From Tridacna crocea (Eukaryota > Mollusca > Bivalvia > Cardiida > Cardiidae): 64,000 nt of DNA. Position 1 is the stretch's first letter. Each line of letters opens with the position of its first letter. The stretch covers positions 21,157,231-21,221,230 of the forward strand of contig OX031060.1 in the NCBI GenBank assembly GCA_943736015.1, written 5' to 3'. Of the stretch, positions 1 to 13,700 are shown one piece after another. The position numbers were made by a program, and so were the translations under genes. The notes under the pieces are model-generated. The model saw nothing but the letters and a program-made list of their open reading frames with translations, had not been told where the DNA came from and did no database searches.

Positions 1-4
1 GTTA

Positions 5-71
5 GTTTACTTCCAAAACCTCGTAACTACAGCTTGTTTCAAGCTGTAGTTACGAGGTTTTGGAAGTAAAC
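5..71. repeat. near-perfect palindrome
   Basis: The two arms start GTTTACTTCCAAAACC and pair across a short TTT-type centre. It lies just upstream of the first SIM exon in the window, inside an intron. No copy was found elsewhere in the window. Confidence 0.8.
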
Positions 72-149
72 CGACGATAGAACAATCTGTCGTAATTTCG
101 CTTTATGTATATATCTAAAATCTAATCTAAAGCACGTTTATCTTTACAG

Positions 150-235
150 ATTATGAAGTTGACCGGTCTTTTTTCATCCGTATGAAATGTGTTCTTGCCA
201 AACGAAACGCCGGACTTTGCTCAGGTGGTTACAAG
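150..235 (+). CDS. SIM: SIM exon, linker between PAS-1 and PAS-2
   Basis: Acceptor TTTACAG and donor AAG|GTAAG bound an 86-nt exon: 2 nt completing a codon, then 28 codons that include [18 protein letters not shown]. The exon ends in phase 0. The C-terminal CSGGYK differs slightly from the CSGYK-like motif I expect in other SIM proteins. Confidence 0.92.
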
Positions 236-3200
236 GTAAGAAGACACCTATAAAAAACAAAGAACTCTTTAACTCTTTACCACACAGTCCCTAGTTTTTA
301 CGACCCTGAAATATGGAAGACTTTTTAAAACATTGTAGGAAAAGGAGAAAATGCTGGTGACCAACATTTTCTTCTTTTCCCACAGTGTTTTCTACCCTGA
401 AAGAAATTGAAACAAATTTATTTCAATTTTATTTTGTCGTCTGCAAATTATTTGAATTTGGACCAGTCTAAAATTCTGTCGTTTGGTAAAGAGTTAAGAC
501 CGTTTCATATAAGCCCTGCTCTGTGAAAAGGTGGTTTAAAGAAACTCCATATGTATCGACCCGTCTCAGACTGTACAGTCAGCGCAGGCTGACAGGGGTT
601 GAAACTTTATGCTGTTTTTAGATCTTAATATTTGCATGCCGAGGTACCATTCAATATCAAGATTCGTTTGATAGTTAGGCATAAATGTATTTCATGTCAT
701 GCTTTCCGATAGGATATCGAGAAATAGCAGTGAAAATATTTTTCGATATTACACGGGTACGACCAGCGAAAATACCGATTTTCATGTTCTTGTTGCCCAG
801 GTAAATTGCGCGTGCCACACAACCAGATGGAAATATGACGTCATTTACCTTGCATTTCTCGCGCTTGACGTAATGTTATAATGCGTTGTTATTGGGAAGG
901 GGTGCGGGTACGCCACCAGTAATAACGGAAAAACGCTGTACTGGATTTTGATAAAGCTCCTCACAGAAAGGGTCCTCGCAGAAAGGATTATAAGCATGAA
1001 ATAAATAGAATATTTGGGGGGGGGCGGTGAAAGATCTGCGCCACTCGTGAAAGTATTACCGATGGTGTTCACTCGATGAAATAAATTTCGATCTTTCACC
1101 AAAAAGAATATCCTCTATATCTGTTAAATTCTAAACTTTCATACATCTAAGAGAACTACACAGTTTGATTAATTAGAGTTTTATTTAGGCAGTGTCCAAG
1201 TTTATGCATGTCAAGACGACCAGTGCATTTTTCAATGATTTCTCCGTGTGATTTGAACCATTACTACGTTACATGAAATACTTTCTCGAAGCCCTTGGCT
1301 GCTTTCTGCAGATGCAGAGGTGAAAGAGAACTGAGATGTTGCAATGACACCCACAGCCTTTCAAAGCGCTTTGGTAAAACCTGAATTTTACCCAAGACAG
1401 GTAACAGTAAAGTGCGTCTCGAGAGTTAGTAGAAAGTATGGATGCCACTGTTGGAATTAAACCTTTACCACACAATGACGACCTTTAATGAGTCTGAAGA
1501 AGAAGCTTTTGAAAACATTGTGGGAAAAGGAGAAAATGCTGGTAACCAGCATTTTCTCCTTTTACCACAATTTTTTCTACTCTATCAAAAAATAGATGCG
1601 TCAGTTGAGCCACTATGAAATTATCATCTGCAAATGCTTTCAATTTGAATAGGTCTAAAATGCTGGTGAATAGTAAAGGGTTAAATGCATCTGTTATGGA
1701 ATTATAGTTTTTTGTTTTCAAATTCAGGTGATACACTGTAGCGGGTACCTGAAAGTTCGTCACGTGACAATGGAGATGCCGCCCTATGAGGGCTGTTTAC
1801 AAAATGTGGGCATGGTCGCGGTCGGACATTCCCTCCCACCAAGTGCCATCACAGAAATCAAGATGTTTAACAATATGTTCATGTTCCGAGCAAGTCTGGA
1901 CCTTAAACTTATATTTCTAGATGCAAGGTATGTCAAAGTTCAAAACACGAATTTTGTGGTCCTCGGTCATTTCCACCTGCCTTAACCCTTTCCCAAACAA
2001 CCCCTGGTTTTTACGGGTCTAGAATAGTAGCCTTTTGAAAACATTGTGGGAAAAGGAGAAAATGCTGGTAACCAGTAATATAGTGCTGTATTTTACATTC
2101 TGTAATTATACGCTCCATTTCTAAAACATTACTGATCTAGGTTCTGGTGGAAATAAGTGGTCAAAATTCTTAATCGTTATAAAGTTGTTAATTTAATCGC
2201 TTGCAGACTAAAAACCAAATCAATATATGCAAATTTCTTTGGAACTTTTTTTTTGCGATCGTAATGTACCTGTCAAAGTAAGCGCACAGGCTTCATGTAA
2301 ATTTCACTACACATTATATATATATATGCCTCTTATATAACACGTTTTGGACTATAATTCTTGCTATACAGTAATTTGATAAAAAGAAACAAACACTCGC
2401 TGGTTTTTTAGGTAAAAAATTATTAAACTCATCCAAGAAAAAATGTAATTAAGACATTTTTGTAGACTCGTTTAATAATTTTTTATCTCAAAAACCAACT
2501 CATGTCAGATCCTATATATCCTCATGTTATAGGTCGTATCTGAATGATCTCAATTTGTGTAAGTGTAAAATTTTGTCGACAGGAATAGAGTTAACAATTT
2601 ATTTGATATATCCCGAGCTTTTTTTATCGAACGTGAGAATAAAAGCTTTTAAAAACATTGTGGGAAGAGGAGAAAATGCTGGTACCCAGCAATTTCTGTT
2701 TTTCTTACAACTTTTCTTTTCATCATCCCAAAAACATATTCTAATTTTAGAGTCATATTCATATAGTTGTATGCAAATGCTTTCAATTCAAACATGTCAA
2801 AGATATTGAATTTTGGTACAGAGCTCCTTATTTTTTTTTTTAAACGACTCCGTTAAAATTCCGACGTTGACGATGAAAGGCAATGAACCCTTAAAGTCCT
2901 GGAACCAACTTCAGTTGTTTTTGCAGACAGTGCAGATCAAGATCAGACTGCACAGAACGTACAGTCTGATCTTTGATCTACAATGTCTGATCCTACGTTA
3001 CATAGTCTAATTGTATCAACATTGAAAGGACAATTGTTGAGCTGTTTTTCCTAATCAAAAAGCTCCAAATCAGTAATTCAGCACTTTATAAATGTTAAGG
3101 AGAAATGCTGGTAACCAATATTTTATCATTTTCCCACAATCTATTCTTCCCTTCGAAAGACAAGTTTGAGTTTTTGAGTGACATTTATTTTTACCGTTTG

Positions 3201-4758
3201 TAAATGCTTTCAATTTGGGATATTTTATAAATCTGCCGTCTCTTAAAACGTTATATAACCAGAGCCCCAGATAGAGAAAGTGATTTTGATTTCAAAATTA
3301 AAATTATCAATTTTTCTCGACTAAACCCTATGTTGTGGGTACTCATTAGAATCGTCTCGACGAGACGAATCTAATGAGTACCCACAACATACGGATTGGA
3401 AGAGAAATAATGGATTTAGAATACCATCACGCCCTCTTGTCTGGAGCTCTGAATAATTTTTCATAAAATATAACCGGTAAGACATTTGAAAGCGCACCTG
3501 GACCACTGTTTCTCACGAAATTGTAACGTTGTGATGTCAGTATTCAGGCTATTTATCCATACGTTACAAAAGAATATTGAAAACCTGCAGTTCAGAAAAG
3601 TGCAATTAACCCAGTCAAGCAATAGTGTTCAGATCAACGGTTTCGATTTTTATTTGAAAACGATGCAGTTTTGCCAAAAAGAAAAAAAAAGAAATTGAAT
3701 TAAAATATATGTGAATGAGTCATTCTGTGTTCAAAGTGGGCTTAACGCATCTGCGAAAAGTATCGACTCAGATCAGTCTGCACAGTCCGCTCAGGCTGAC
3801 CTGGACTGAAAAGTTTCGCTATTCATCAATTTTCTGTATATCCATAGACCAGTCTACTTCATGGTTATGTGGCTTTATTTTTTTAAAAAATAGTGACTAA
3901 TAATGATTGACATATTATAAGAGAAAATTGTTACGGAACTAGATCTATATTTTTTGGATATGTTCCTTTATTGTAAAACCATGCACAGAAGCAAACAGAT
4001 AAGGGATAAATGAAACAAGTGCTTTCACAGTACAGATCAGAGATCAGACTACATTCTTTGCAGTCTGATCTTGATATTGTCCACAAAAGCTTTTGATGTT
4101 GTTTATGACATGGAACGAGTTAATACAGGTTTTTACCTTTATTGTAAAACTATGGACCGAAGCAAAGAGATAAGGGATAAAATGAAACAAGTGCTTTCAC
4201 AGCACAGATCAGAGATCAGACTACATTCTATGCAGTCTGATCTTGATCTACATTGTCCACAAAAGCTTTTGATGTTGTCTATGACATGGAACGAGTTAAT
4301 ACAGGTTTTTACCACACTTTCTTACATTATGGAGACTGAAACATCGGCTGTTTGGAGACAGGATTATTATGAGTTAACCCTTTACCACATCCATCCCAAA
4401 TTTTAACATCCCCGAGGAAAAAAAGCCTTCTAAAACCATTGTGGGAAAAGGAGAAAATGCTGGTAACCAGCATTTTCTCCTTTTCCCACAATGTTTTCGA
4501 CCCTTTAATTAGACAAATTCCGTCATTTGGGCCAAACTTGGTTTGTCGTCTGCAGCACCTTTGAATTTGTCTGAGTCTAAAATTTTGTCGTTTGATAAAT
4601 GGTAAAATATATATTAAATTCCGTCACAGGGTGGCCCAGCTGACCGGATACGAGCCTCAAGAGCTGATAGAGAAAACGTTATACCACCATATACATGTTT
4701 GTGATATTGTCAACATGAGATTTGCTCATCAAACTTGTAAGTATAGTCTTTGATTGAC

Positions 4759-4793
<35 letters not shown>

Positions 4794-7700
4794 GTGAGTG
4801 AGTGAGTGAGTGAGTGAGTGAGTGAGTGAGTGAGTGAGTGAGTGAGTGTTGTAGCCTCCCTTAATAATCATTTAACTCATTCCCAAACGGCAAAATTTTA
4901 GGTTTATCCAAATCGAAAGCGAATTGCAGATTTCAAATAAAAATGACAAAATTTCATTTTTGTGTGTGTGTGTGAAGGGTAGAAAACATTGTAGGAAAAG
5001 GAGAAAATGCTGGTTACCAGCATTTTCTCCTTTTCCCACAATGATTTCTAAAGGCTTCTTTCTCAGGGTCGTCAAAAGTAGGGATTATGTTGTAATGGGT
5101 TAAACACCACTAATGTAAATGCCTTTGTGGTCAGGGCAGATTAAGACCAGACTGCGCAAAGCGTGATATTTGATAATTGATCTACGCTGTCCTTTTTGCT
5201 ATAAGACATCCTTAATGAAATTAACATGGACATTGCAATTTGAACCATGCAAAAGGCATCTTCGCAAGCCAAGGTTAGGATCACCACGTGGATCTTACCT
5301 TGACGGATCGAGGCCGATTTCGAGATTCCTGCTATACGCCCCCCTTTTGGATGCTAGTTATTATCCCCCTTTATATCATATTTCTGATAGCCAATGAAAT
5401 ACCGTTTTACAAACCGCTTACGAATACAATAATTCAACATGAAGGAATAACCACAAACGTACTTCGACATTCCATTGTCAGGTCCTGGAATATAGCCTAA
5501 AACCTCCGCGGATAATTGATTGGTTACGCTGAAACTTTCTGTAAATATTGTTCGTCAATGTTTTTTCGGTAACAAATCATTACAGATCCTGCACACATCA
5601 ACGGACGTATCCACGTTTACCTTCTATTTTTATTCGAAAGGTCGCGACCTTGTTCTATTTTTATCAAAGATGAAATGCTACGAGCGATTTGATTCGTGCA
5701 GTTAGAGCTGGCTGCATCCAATAAAAATGCGCATCGAGGGAATGATGAAATCAAGCTCGATCCGCCAAGGGTAGAGTGGCATAGTGGATCGTCACCCTTG
5801 GCTTGCGAAGATGTGTGAAGGGGGTCTTAATGCAATTTTTCAATGCAATATAAGCCAAGCAAGATATCATATAGCCATAGAAAACTTTTTTTCAAGCGAT
5901 CTACTAGATCTAGAGGGTAGAAAGGTGCTATGACATACAGAAAATTGACGAAAGGCAAAAAGTTTCGACCCAGGTCAGCCTGTGCAATGTGCACAGGCTG
6001 ACCTGGGTTGGGATTTTTTGCCCATGGATTCTTATATAGCAACTTAGAGCTAATTTTGAAATCATTTTTAGACCGAAACTGCCTGTTACCAGGATTTTAT
6101 ACTGGTAGAAAAATGTCCATGTTTACTTTGGGATGAATGGTGTCGTTTGGCCTCGTTGTAAAGCCACCTGGACTAAAGCTGTCTATAGTAAATAATAACG
6201 AACTTAATCTTAGTCTGGGCGATAAAATGGGCACGGTGTAAATATTACTCATGTCGCAAGCACTTGAATTATCATCGTCCTCACTACGGATTGAGTCGAG
6301 ATTAAAATCTACAATAGAACGGTGCCCAAATACCACATTTTTCACGCCATAACTTGTCTCTAGCTATTTCTTTATTGACAAATTGAATAGTAGGAATTTT
6401 CAAAATTAATAAAAAGAAAAGATATTTCGAATACATGTGTTATGTAACTGAAACGATTTGCCATCACTAAAATTGTGAGTTCGATACCCGTTTGAGGCCA
6501 AATTTCTTTCCGGCGTATTTTCGCCAATCACCTTTGCTGAAGCATGTGAGAAAAGTAGTCGATTGCTTTGGAAAGAAAGTTGTGTTAGTACTGATGTGAG
6601 AAAGCCAGGAAACACATGTGCGTCACCGACAGCCATGATATGACCAAAGCTGTTAAAGTGGCGGTAAACCCCAATACAACCAACCAACCGATCTTAAAGG
6701 TCGCTCTTTTTCAGAAAATGTCTTAAGGGAGCGGACAGCGTAAATCAAAGATCAGACTGCACGTTATGTGCAGTCTGATCTTGATCTACACTGACCGCAA
6801 AGACAAACTAAAGTTTTAAAAGACGCTTTAGGAGTCAAGAACAAAGGCTTTCTGCATAATATAAATAACAAGCATTGTGTGACATAAGAAAAGTGTAACC
6901 CTTCACGAAACAGAAAAAAAATCTACTGTTTGTATGAGCTCAATTTAAAAAAAAAAACTTTGAGAAGATTCCAGGAAAAGGGAAATTGCAGGTCTATGCT
7001 TTCTTTCTTTTTTTTAAATCTACCTATGTTATTCCTACGCTCAAGTTGTTGTCTGCAAAAGTTTCCAACTTGGACAAGCGTAATTTCTGTTTTATCTTTG
7101 TCCAGGGTTCCTATATATATAACCAGTGTTTTGTCTTGTGAAGATTTATGCTTGTTAAAACGGGGACAGACTAGGCTCTTTAGGGTAACAGCTGTATCAC
7201 AGAGTGTTTATAATACATGGTGATAATTGGAAACATGCTCTGACGAAGCAGGGTTAAATACACCTCTGTGGTACATTATAAGTTGGCTTCTTTAAAAAAG
7301 AAGCCGGGAGAAGTCAGCATCATTATTTTCAAATGGTTTATTGGCTTTTAATTTCAATATATTTTGGTACTTGTAAACAAACAAGTAAAAAAGACGCCGC
7401 GTAGAAACACCATCATTATGGTTTACATGACGGTCAATTGGCCTTCTTGTTCGGCTTTTTCAAGTCGCATTGATCTTGTCCAGCAGTCTTCTTTCTCTTT
7501 TTTAACGAAATTCTTCTTTTCTTTCTGCTGCTTTGATTTATTGCTTATTGAAAAATTACAATTATTTAATAGGTTATTTGTAAAAATGGGAAATTGGTTT
7601 AACAAATATTTTTTTCTGATGTTCGTCATATACAAAATAAACCACGCCTATTTCGTGTTTCGATTTTTTGATTTCGCTTTATTTACAAAACCATGACGAA

Positions 7701-10700
7701 ACAGACAGTGTATCAGTACAATTTCTTAGGAAAAATGGATTTAGGCAGCAAATTCTGCATGTGGCAGTGTGCCTTTTAAACTCACCACTGTTGGAGAGGT
7801 CTGATGACCTCTCCAATAACCTTGCAAGTAATTTCATAATTGTGAATAGCTAAAATCCAAGTTTGTTTAATTGGCTGAATCAAAAGTAGAATGGTCTTTT
7901 CATATGCAGAAAATTGACTATAACAAAAGGGTTCGAACCATGTCAGCATGCGCAGACTGCATTGGCAGATATGAGTCAATAATTTTTGTAGATGAATTCG
8001 GTTTTTCATACAGCATGGCTCTTGTTTTATTCCCTTCCATTTTTGTTTTCGAACTGCGAAAGTAACGCAAAGTCTGATTGGCTAAACCATGCGGTTTAGC
8101 CAATCAGGCGTTATGTTACTTTCGAACTTAAAAGAACTTGAAGAATAAGACGAAGAACAGTCTAGAGTGTGGTCGGTGAATATGGACCAAGATGTCATAA
8201 AACATGACTGGGTCGTTTTTGTCTTTTGATATATCAGGCAGGTTAATATAGAAATATCGTTGAAATGTTTTTCGATATTTCATGCTTACAACCAGTGAAA
8301 TTACCGATTTTTATATTCTAACTCTCTAATTAAAGGCGTAAGCAGTTGTTCCCGCGCACTACTTACCTAGGTAAAATCACAACCAGATGGAAATATGACG
8401 TAGTTTACACGTACCTTACATTTTTCGCGCTTGACGTAATATTGCAATGCGTTGCTATGCGGAAGGGGTACGCCACGGGGAATAACCGAAAAGGACTGTG
8501 CTGGATTTTTATTAAGTTCTACCCAGAAAGGGTAAAAAGCATACGCTACGAGTGAAAATATTACCGACAATGTTTACTCGATGAAATAAATTTCGATATT
8601 TCTGTAAAAAACAAATACCGTCTATAAAATGTGAACTGTTACACCTTTGCCTTGTTTTACAAAATAGAGAAAACATTCTTTACAGTTGGATGTTGAAATT
8701 GCGAAGCATTAGGGTTAATCAAATATTGAAAGAAATTTATTTTCGAGTATTTGTTGATTCTCAAGTCGGCCATTCCGAGGTTGACCGGCTTGAAAAGCCC
8801 CGGTCTCCCAATATAACTAATGACCCCAAAGTCGGGTTATTACCGCGGGATAAATATTTCACACGTACGTAGGTAATTTTTCCACCTGTTCACCCTTTGA
8901 GCGCCATACGCGAAAACGGCGAAATCAAGGGGTTTTTTTTGCGGCCGATATAGGTCAAGACCATACCAGACAGATTTATTGCGGACAGTGTAGATCAAGA
9001 TCAGACTGCACAAAACGTGCAGTCTGATCTTGGATCTACACTGTCCGTTGATGAATTATTTTTTCCCGAAAAAGTCAGCTTAGAATAACGTTATTCGAGT
9101 TTTTACTATTGGCTTGAATGTTTTATTTAACTTATTGAGAATGATAAAGATTAAGAAAGTGGAATGCGCTAAACACCTGCGATCCGGTATTTTGACGCCA
9201 AAGCAAAGTTACTTTTCAATTCTCGGTTTGTGATTTGGTTAAATACAGTTCTGATAAACTGAAATTAGACATATTTACGATATTCAAGTAAATTTCGATC
9301 TGTTACTAGCTCAGTGATTTTATATTCAAGCCAAACTAGTTCCAGATGGATATAATCATTAATTTAAAACATAACGACAACAAATTAATTTAATCGCATT
9401 CTCATCTTTATTCCGTAGAAATGTGCCAGAAAGAGACCATAGTCCCAAATGTCGAAAATTCACAACTTTGCCATTACCATATATAACTTTCATCACTGAT
9501 GTTTCATCGAATAACTGTTGTATTTTCCTTTAGAAATTGTATCCCTGTATTCATTCAAAGTTGTCGAGGGGCCATAAAACACTATTCATTCATTGTATTC
9601 ATTCTTATACACTGGTTTTTGATTTTTCATAAAACTCCTTACATAGCCTATGCAAAAGTCCACAATGAATGAAACAGATAATTTGCCATACCTATATAAT
9701 TAGCTTTCGAAAAATTTGCCGACCAGCATTTTATCCTTTTTCCACAATGTTTTCGACCCTATCAATAAAATCTGGTTATTTGAGGCATTCTAATTTTGTC
9801 GTTTGCATTTGCTTTCCAATTGGAAAAGTCTAGGAATTTGTTGTCTGGTAAAGGGTCGATTTTTTTATTGCACGACACAGGTTTGTACAAAGAGAGCATT
9901 TACAGAGACAACAATAAACATTGTGGCAAATGGACGTAAGTGTTAAGTATTGAACCATGAACCTGCTCAAGATAAAGCGAGCGAATTTGATTTCAAAATT
10001 GAAATTATTTATTATTTTCCTCTAAACCCTATGTTATGGGTACTCATTAGAATCGTCTTATCGAGACGATTCTAATGAGTACCCACAACATAGTGTTGGA
10101 AGACAAAAAATGGACTTAGAATACCATCACTCCCTCTTATCTGGAGCTCTGAAATTATACATATTGCATCTTTTTGACTGTGTCGATCAAAGACCAAACT
10201 GCACGATCTGCGCAATATGATCTTGATCTACATTAGTAGCAAAAGTCGCACTTAGCAGTCTAGGTGTCAAAATCTTTACTTACAAATTAACCTTTCTGTT
10301 TTACAGTGCTAATGAAAGGGCAGGTAACAACACGGTATTACAGATTTATGTCCAAAGATGGCGGCTGGGTGTGGGTTCAGAGTTATGCGACTATTGTACA
10401 CAATAGTCGGTCATCCCGACCACATTGTATAGTCAGTGTCAACTATGTTCTGAGGTAAATGGAGTTATAATTTATTTTTATCGACTTTGTCAACAATAGA
10501 TTACGCGTCAATAATGTTCTACAACCATGTCTATCACTTCTTAATATTATACTGTACATTATTAATTAACTATCGGGTATAGTATATAGAAGTTATACAT
10601 GGAAACCGGTCCACGCGATACGAGTCACAATTCTGACTTCGTATAGTATACAGGTCGTGACCACGGCTTAATACGACTTGACCTCCGATCGATACAGTTG

Positions 10701-13700
10701 ACCTCGTATCAAAATTGATGACCCGCGACCAATACAGAAATCCTTGAACGTGATTGGTCAAAAGTTCAGTTGCGTGAGCGTCTGCGCTTACTTTTAGCCA
10801 ATCACGTTCAAAGAGGCGGCAAAGTAAACCTAACCCAAAAATTGATATTTGTTTCCAGCAGGGTAGAAAACATTGTGGGAAAAAGGAGAAAATGCTGGTT
10901 ACCAGCATTTTCTCCTTTTCTCACAAAGTTTTCAGAAGGCTTCTTTTTCAGGGTCGTAAAAACCAGAGATTGTTTGGTAAAGGGTTAAATAATAAAATTG
11001 TCATTAATTAAGTGATTTCGTATTGGCCCAGTTACAGGTCCTCGGTCAGCCGTATTGGCCCTCGGCCTCGGGGCCAATACGGCTGACCGAGGACCTGTAA
11101 CTGGGCCAATACGAAATCACGAGGGCCAATACGGCTGACCCAGGACCTGTAACTGGGCCAATACGAAATCATTTGATTAATAACATTATATTATAATATG
11201 TACACTGGCAAAACCAATGTTAAAGCAGTTTCCCTTTTGGGAGCCCCGTATACATAACTACACTATCAACACAACATCCAAAATGACGGCATCGATGAAG
11301 GTTAACATTAAGATTATGCGCCAAGCCGCTTCGTTTTAGCACGTATTTCCAAGGTTTCAGTGACGTCAATTTCTAGTGACGCCAGTTTTCATTGAATTGG
11401 GGCACTCTGAAGGAAAATTCTATTTCGACGACCGTACTCATTTTTTAAAACCTAAAAAAGAGAGTAAACTTCGCTTAACAAAAGTTGGAAGAGTAAAACT
11501 TTGCAGTATAATAAATTCTTTGTACCATCAGATGGCAGGGGATTTGGAAACTTGTTCATGGCTGTGGTGAATCATATCGCCCCGAGCCTAGTGATTCACC
11601 ACAGCCATGAACAATATTAGTTGTACGGTCAGGTGGCAGGGGACTTGGAAACTTGTTCACGGCTGTGGTGAATCATGTCGCCCCGAGCCGAAGGCGAGGT
11701 GGCGACATGATTTGACACAGCCGTGAACAAGTCTCCAAGTCCCCTGCCACCTGACCGTACAACGAATTTATTATACAGCAAAGTTTTACCTTAAAAGCGC
11801 GTTAAGCAAAAATTTTCCTGTATTATATTCTCACGAATCGAGTATGCTGACGAAACAAAAATTCCCTTCTGAGTGCCCCAATTCAACGAAAACTGATGCC
11901 ACTGGAAACTGACGTCACTAAAACCTGCAGTTTGGTGTATAAATGTGCAGTCTGGTGATCGATCGACGCCGCCATTTTGGATGTTGTGTTGCACGTGCAG
12001 TGATGTTTACGGGGCACTCAAAAGGGAAACTGGCTTTACGTGGTTTTTGCCAGGGAACATGATATATGCTCCCGGCATGTAAACCAATCAGATCACGAGA
12101 AATTTCTTTGCAGTATAATAAGTTTCCAAGTCCCTTCCAATTGACCTTACAACTAATAATGTACACGACGACACGCCCAGGAGTAAGCAGTTGTGGGTCC
12201 CAATTACCGATTGGCCCCAAACCTTTTTTCCTCGAGTTCCCGATGTGACAAGATTCATTACTATCTCAGCAATGACTATTTCCTTCACTTTGTTGATATG
12301 GAAAGCAGACATTGGCCTTAAACATCGCCCTTATTGCTGGTTAACTCTTTACCGTGCGGCAAAATTTCATACCCGTCCAAATTAAAGGTGTTTGTAGATG
12401 GTAATTGAGATATGGCTAAGAGGTGGCACTTATGTTTAAAAGGGCAGAAAAATTGTTGGAAAGGAGAAATGCTGGTTACCAGCATTTTCGCCTTTTCCCA
12501 CAATGTTTTCAAAGGCCAGCTTCCCCAGGGTTGTCAAAACTCATTTTTGTAAAGGGTTAAAGAAAAAGGAGACACGTTTTCTACATAGTCTAAAATATTG
12601 ATTCAAACGGAATTGAACACCTAGCATACTATGACAGATGATGTACAATCTATTTCACTTTTGATGAGAATAAACCAGTGCTAAAACCTTGCCACACAAT
12701 CCTGAGATCCAACAGCCCTTAGAAAAACCCATATAAAGGCATTGTGGGATAGGAGAAACTACTGCTAACCAGGATTATCTCCTGTTCCCACAACGTTGTC
12801 TACCATTTCATAGACAAATACTAGCATTTCACTCATATATGATTGGTTTTCGGCAATTGTTTTCACTGTGGACAGGTCTTAAACTTTGTCACTTTCTTGA
12901 AGATAAACTTCCGTGTCAATAACTGCACGAGTGTTGTCTGTATATTATGATCTAGGGCTAACATAGACAATATTATAGCATATGTGTACGTAAAGCATAC
13001 CTGTTGTTATATCTAATAGCTTTGCTTCGATTTCCTCGAGTTATTTGGCTTTTTTATGCTCTTCTTAACAACACAAACCTTTTCTGCTCATAAAATCTGA
13101 TCACAATGAGAGAAAAAAGGGATCAAATTTGGAAAAAATTCACCTGAAGTAAAATAAATTCACACTTGCTGTTTGATACGGATGCTGTGATTTATTTCCC
13201 CAAACAGTGCATAATGAAGAGGTTACAATTTTGCCACATTCAGATTTTCGCAAGATATGAATCCGACCAAAACGTGAAGTTATTGACAAGGGAAGATAAA
13301 TGTCTGGTCCTTTTTCAATGCAAGACAGTAGACCTAATACTGCAACTGAATTCGGTGATTCAAAGCAAAGTTCTTTTTTATTCCAGTGACGTGCAAGCGC
13401 GCCAGCTTAAGATACACATTGACCAGACCAATCAAAAAGATGCCGACACATTTAGCGTGCAAGAGAGGCTTAGACTCGGAAAATGCAGAACGCCAAAATC
13501 CAAAAATAGATCATCACCTTATCCACATATAGCGGAAAACCCAGAGTATTCCGGAGACTTTGATGATGACGTCACTGTTACATCATTACATGGTTATCAG
13601 GGTATAGGATATAATTCGCCTTTATTGCACAGTCCGCACGATGCTCTGGAAAGATATCATTCATTGTACTCATCGTTCTCAAATACAAACGTGCATATGG

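Noticed and set aside
13166..13386. Coding extension of the last SIM exon upstream to 13166
   Set aside because: The frame is open by chance. The phase and the SIM homology require the acceptor at 13386, and the upstream residues do not resemble SIM.
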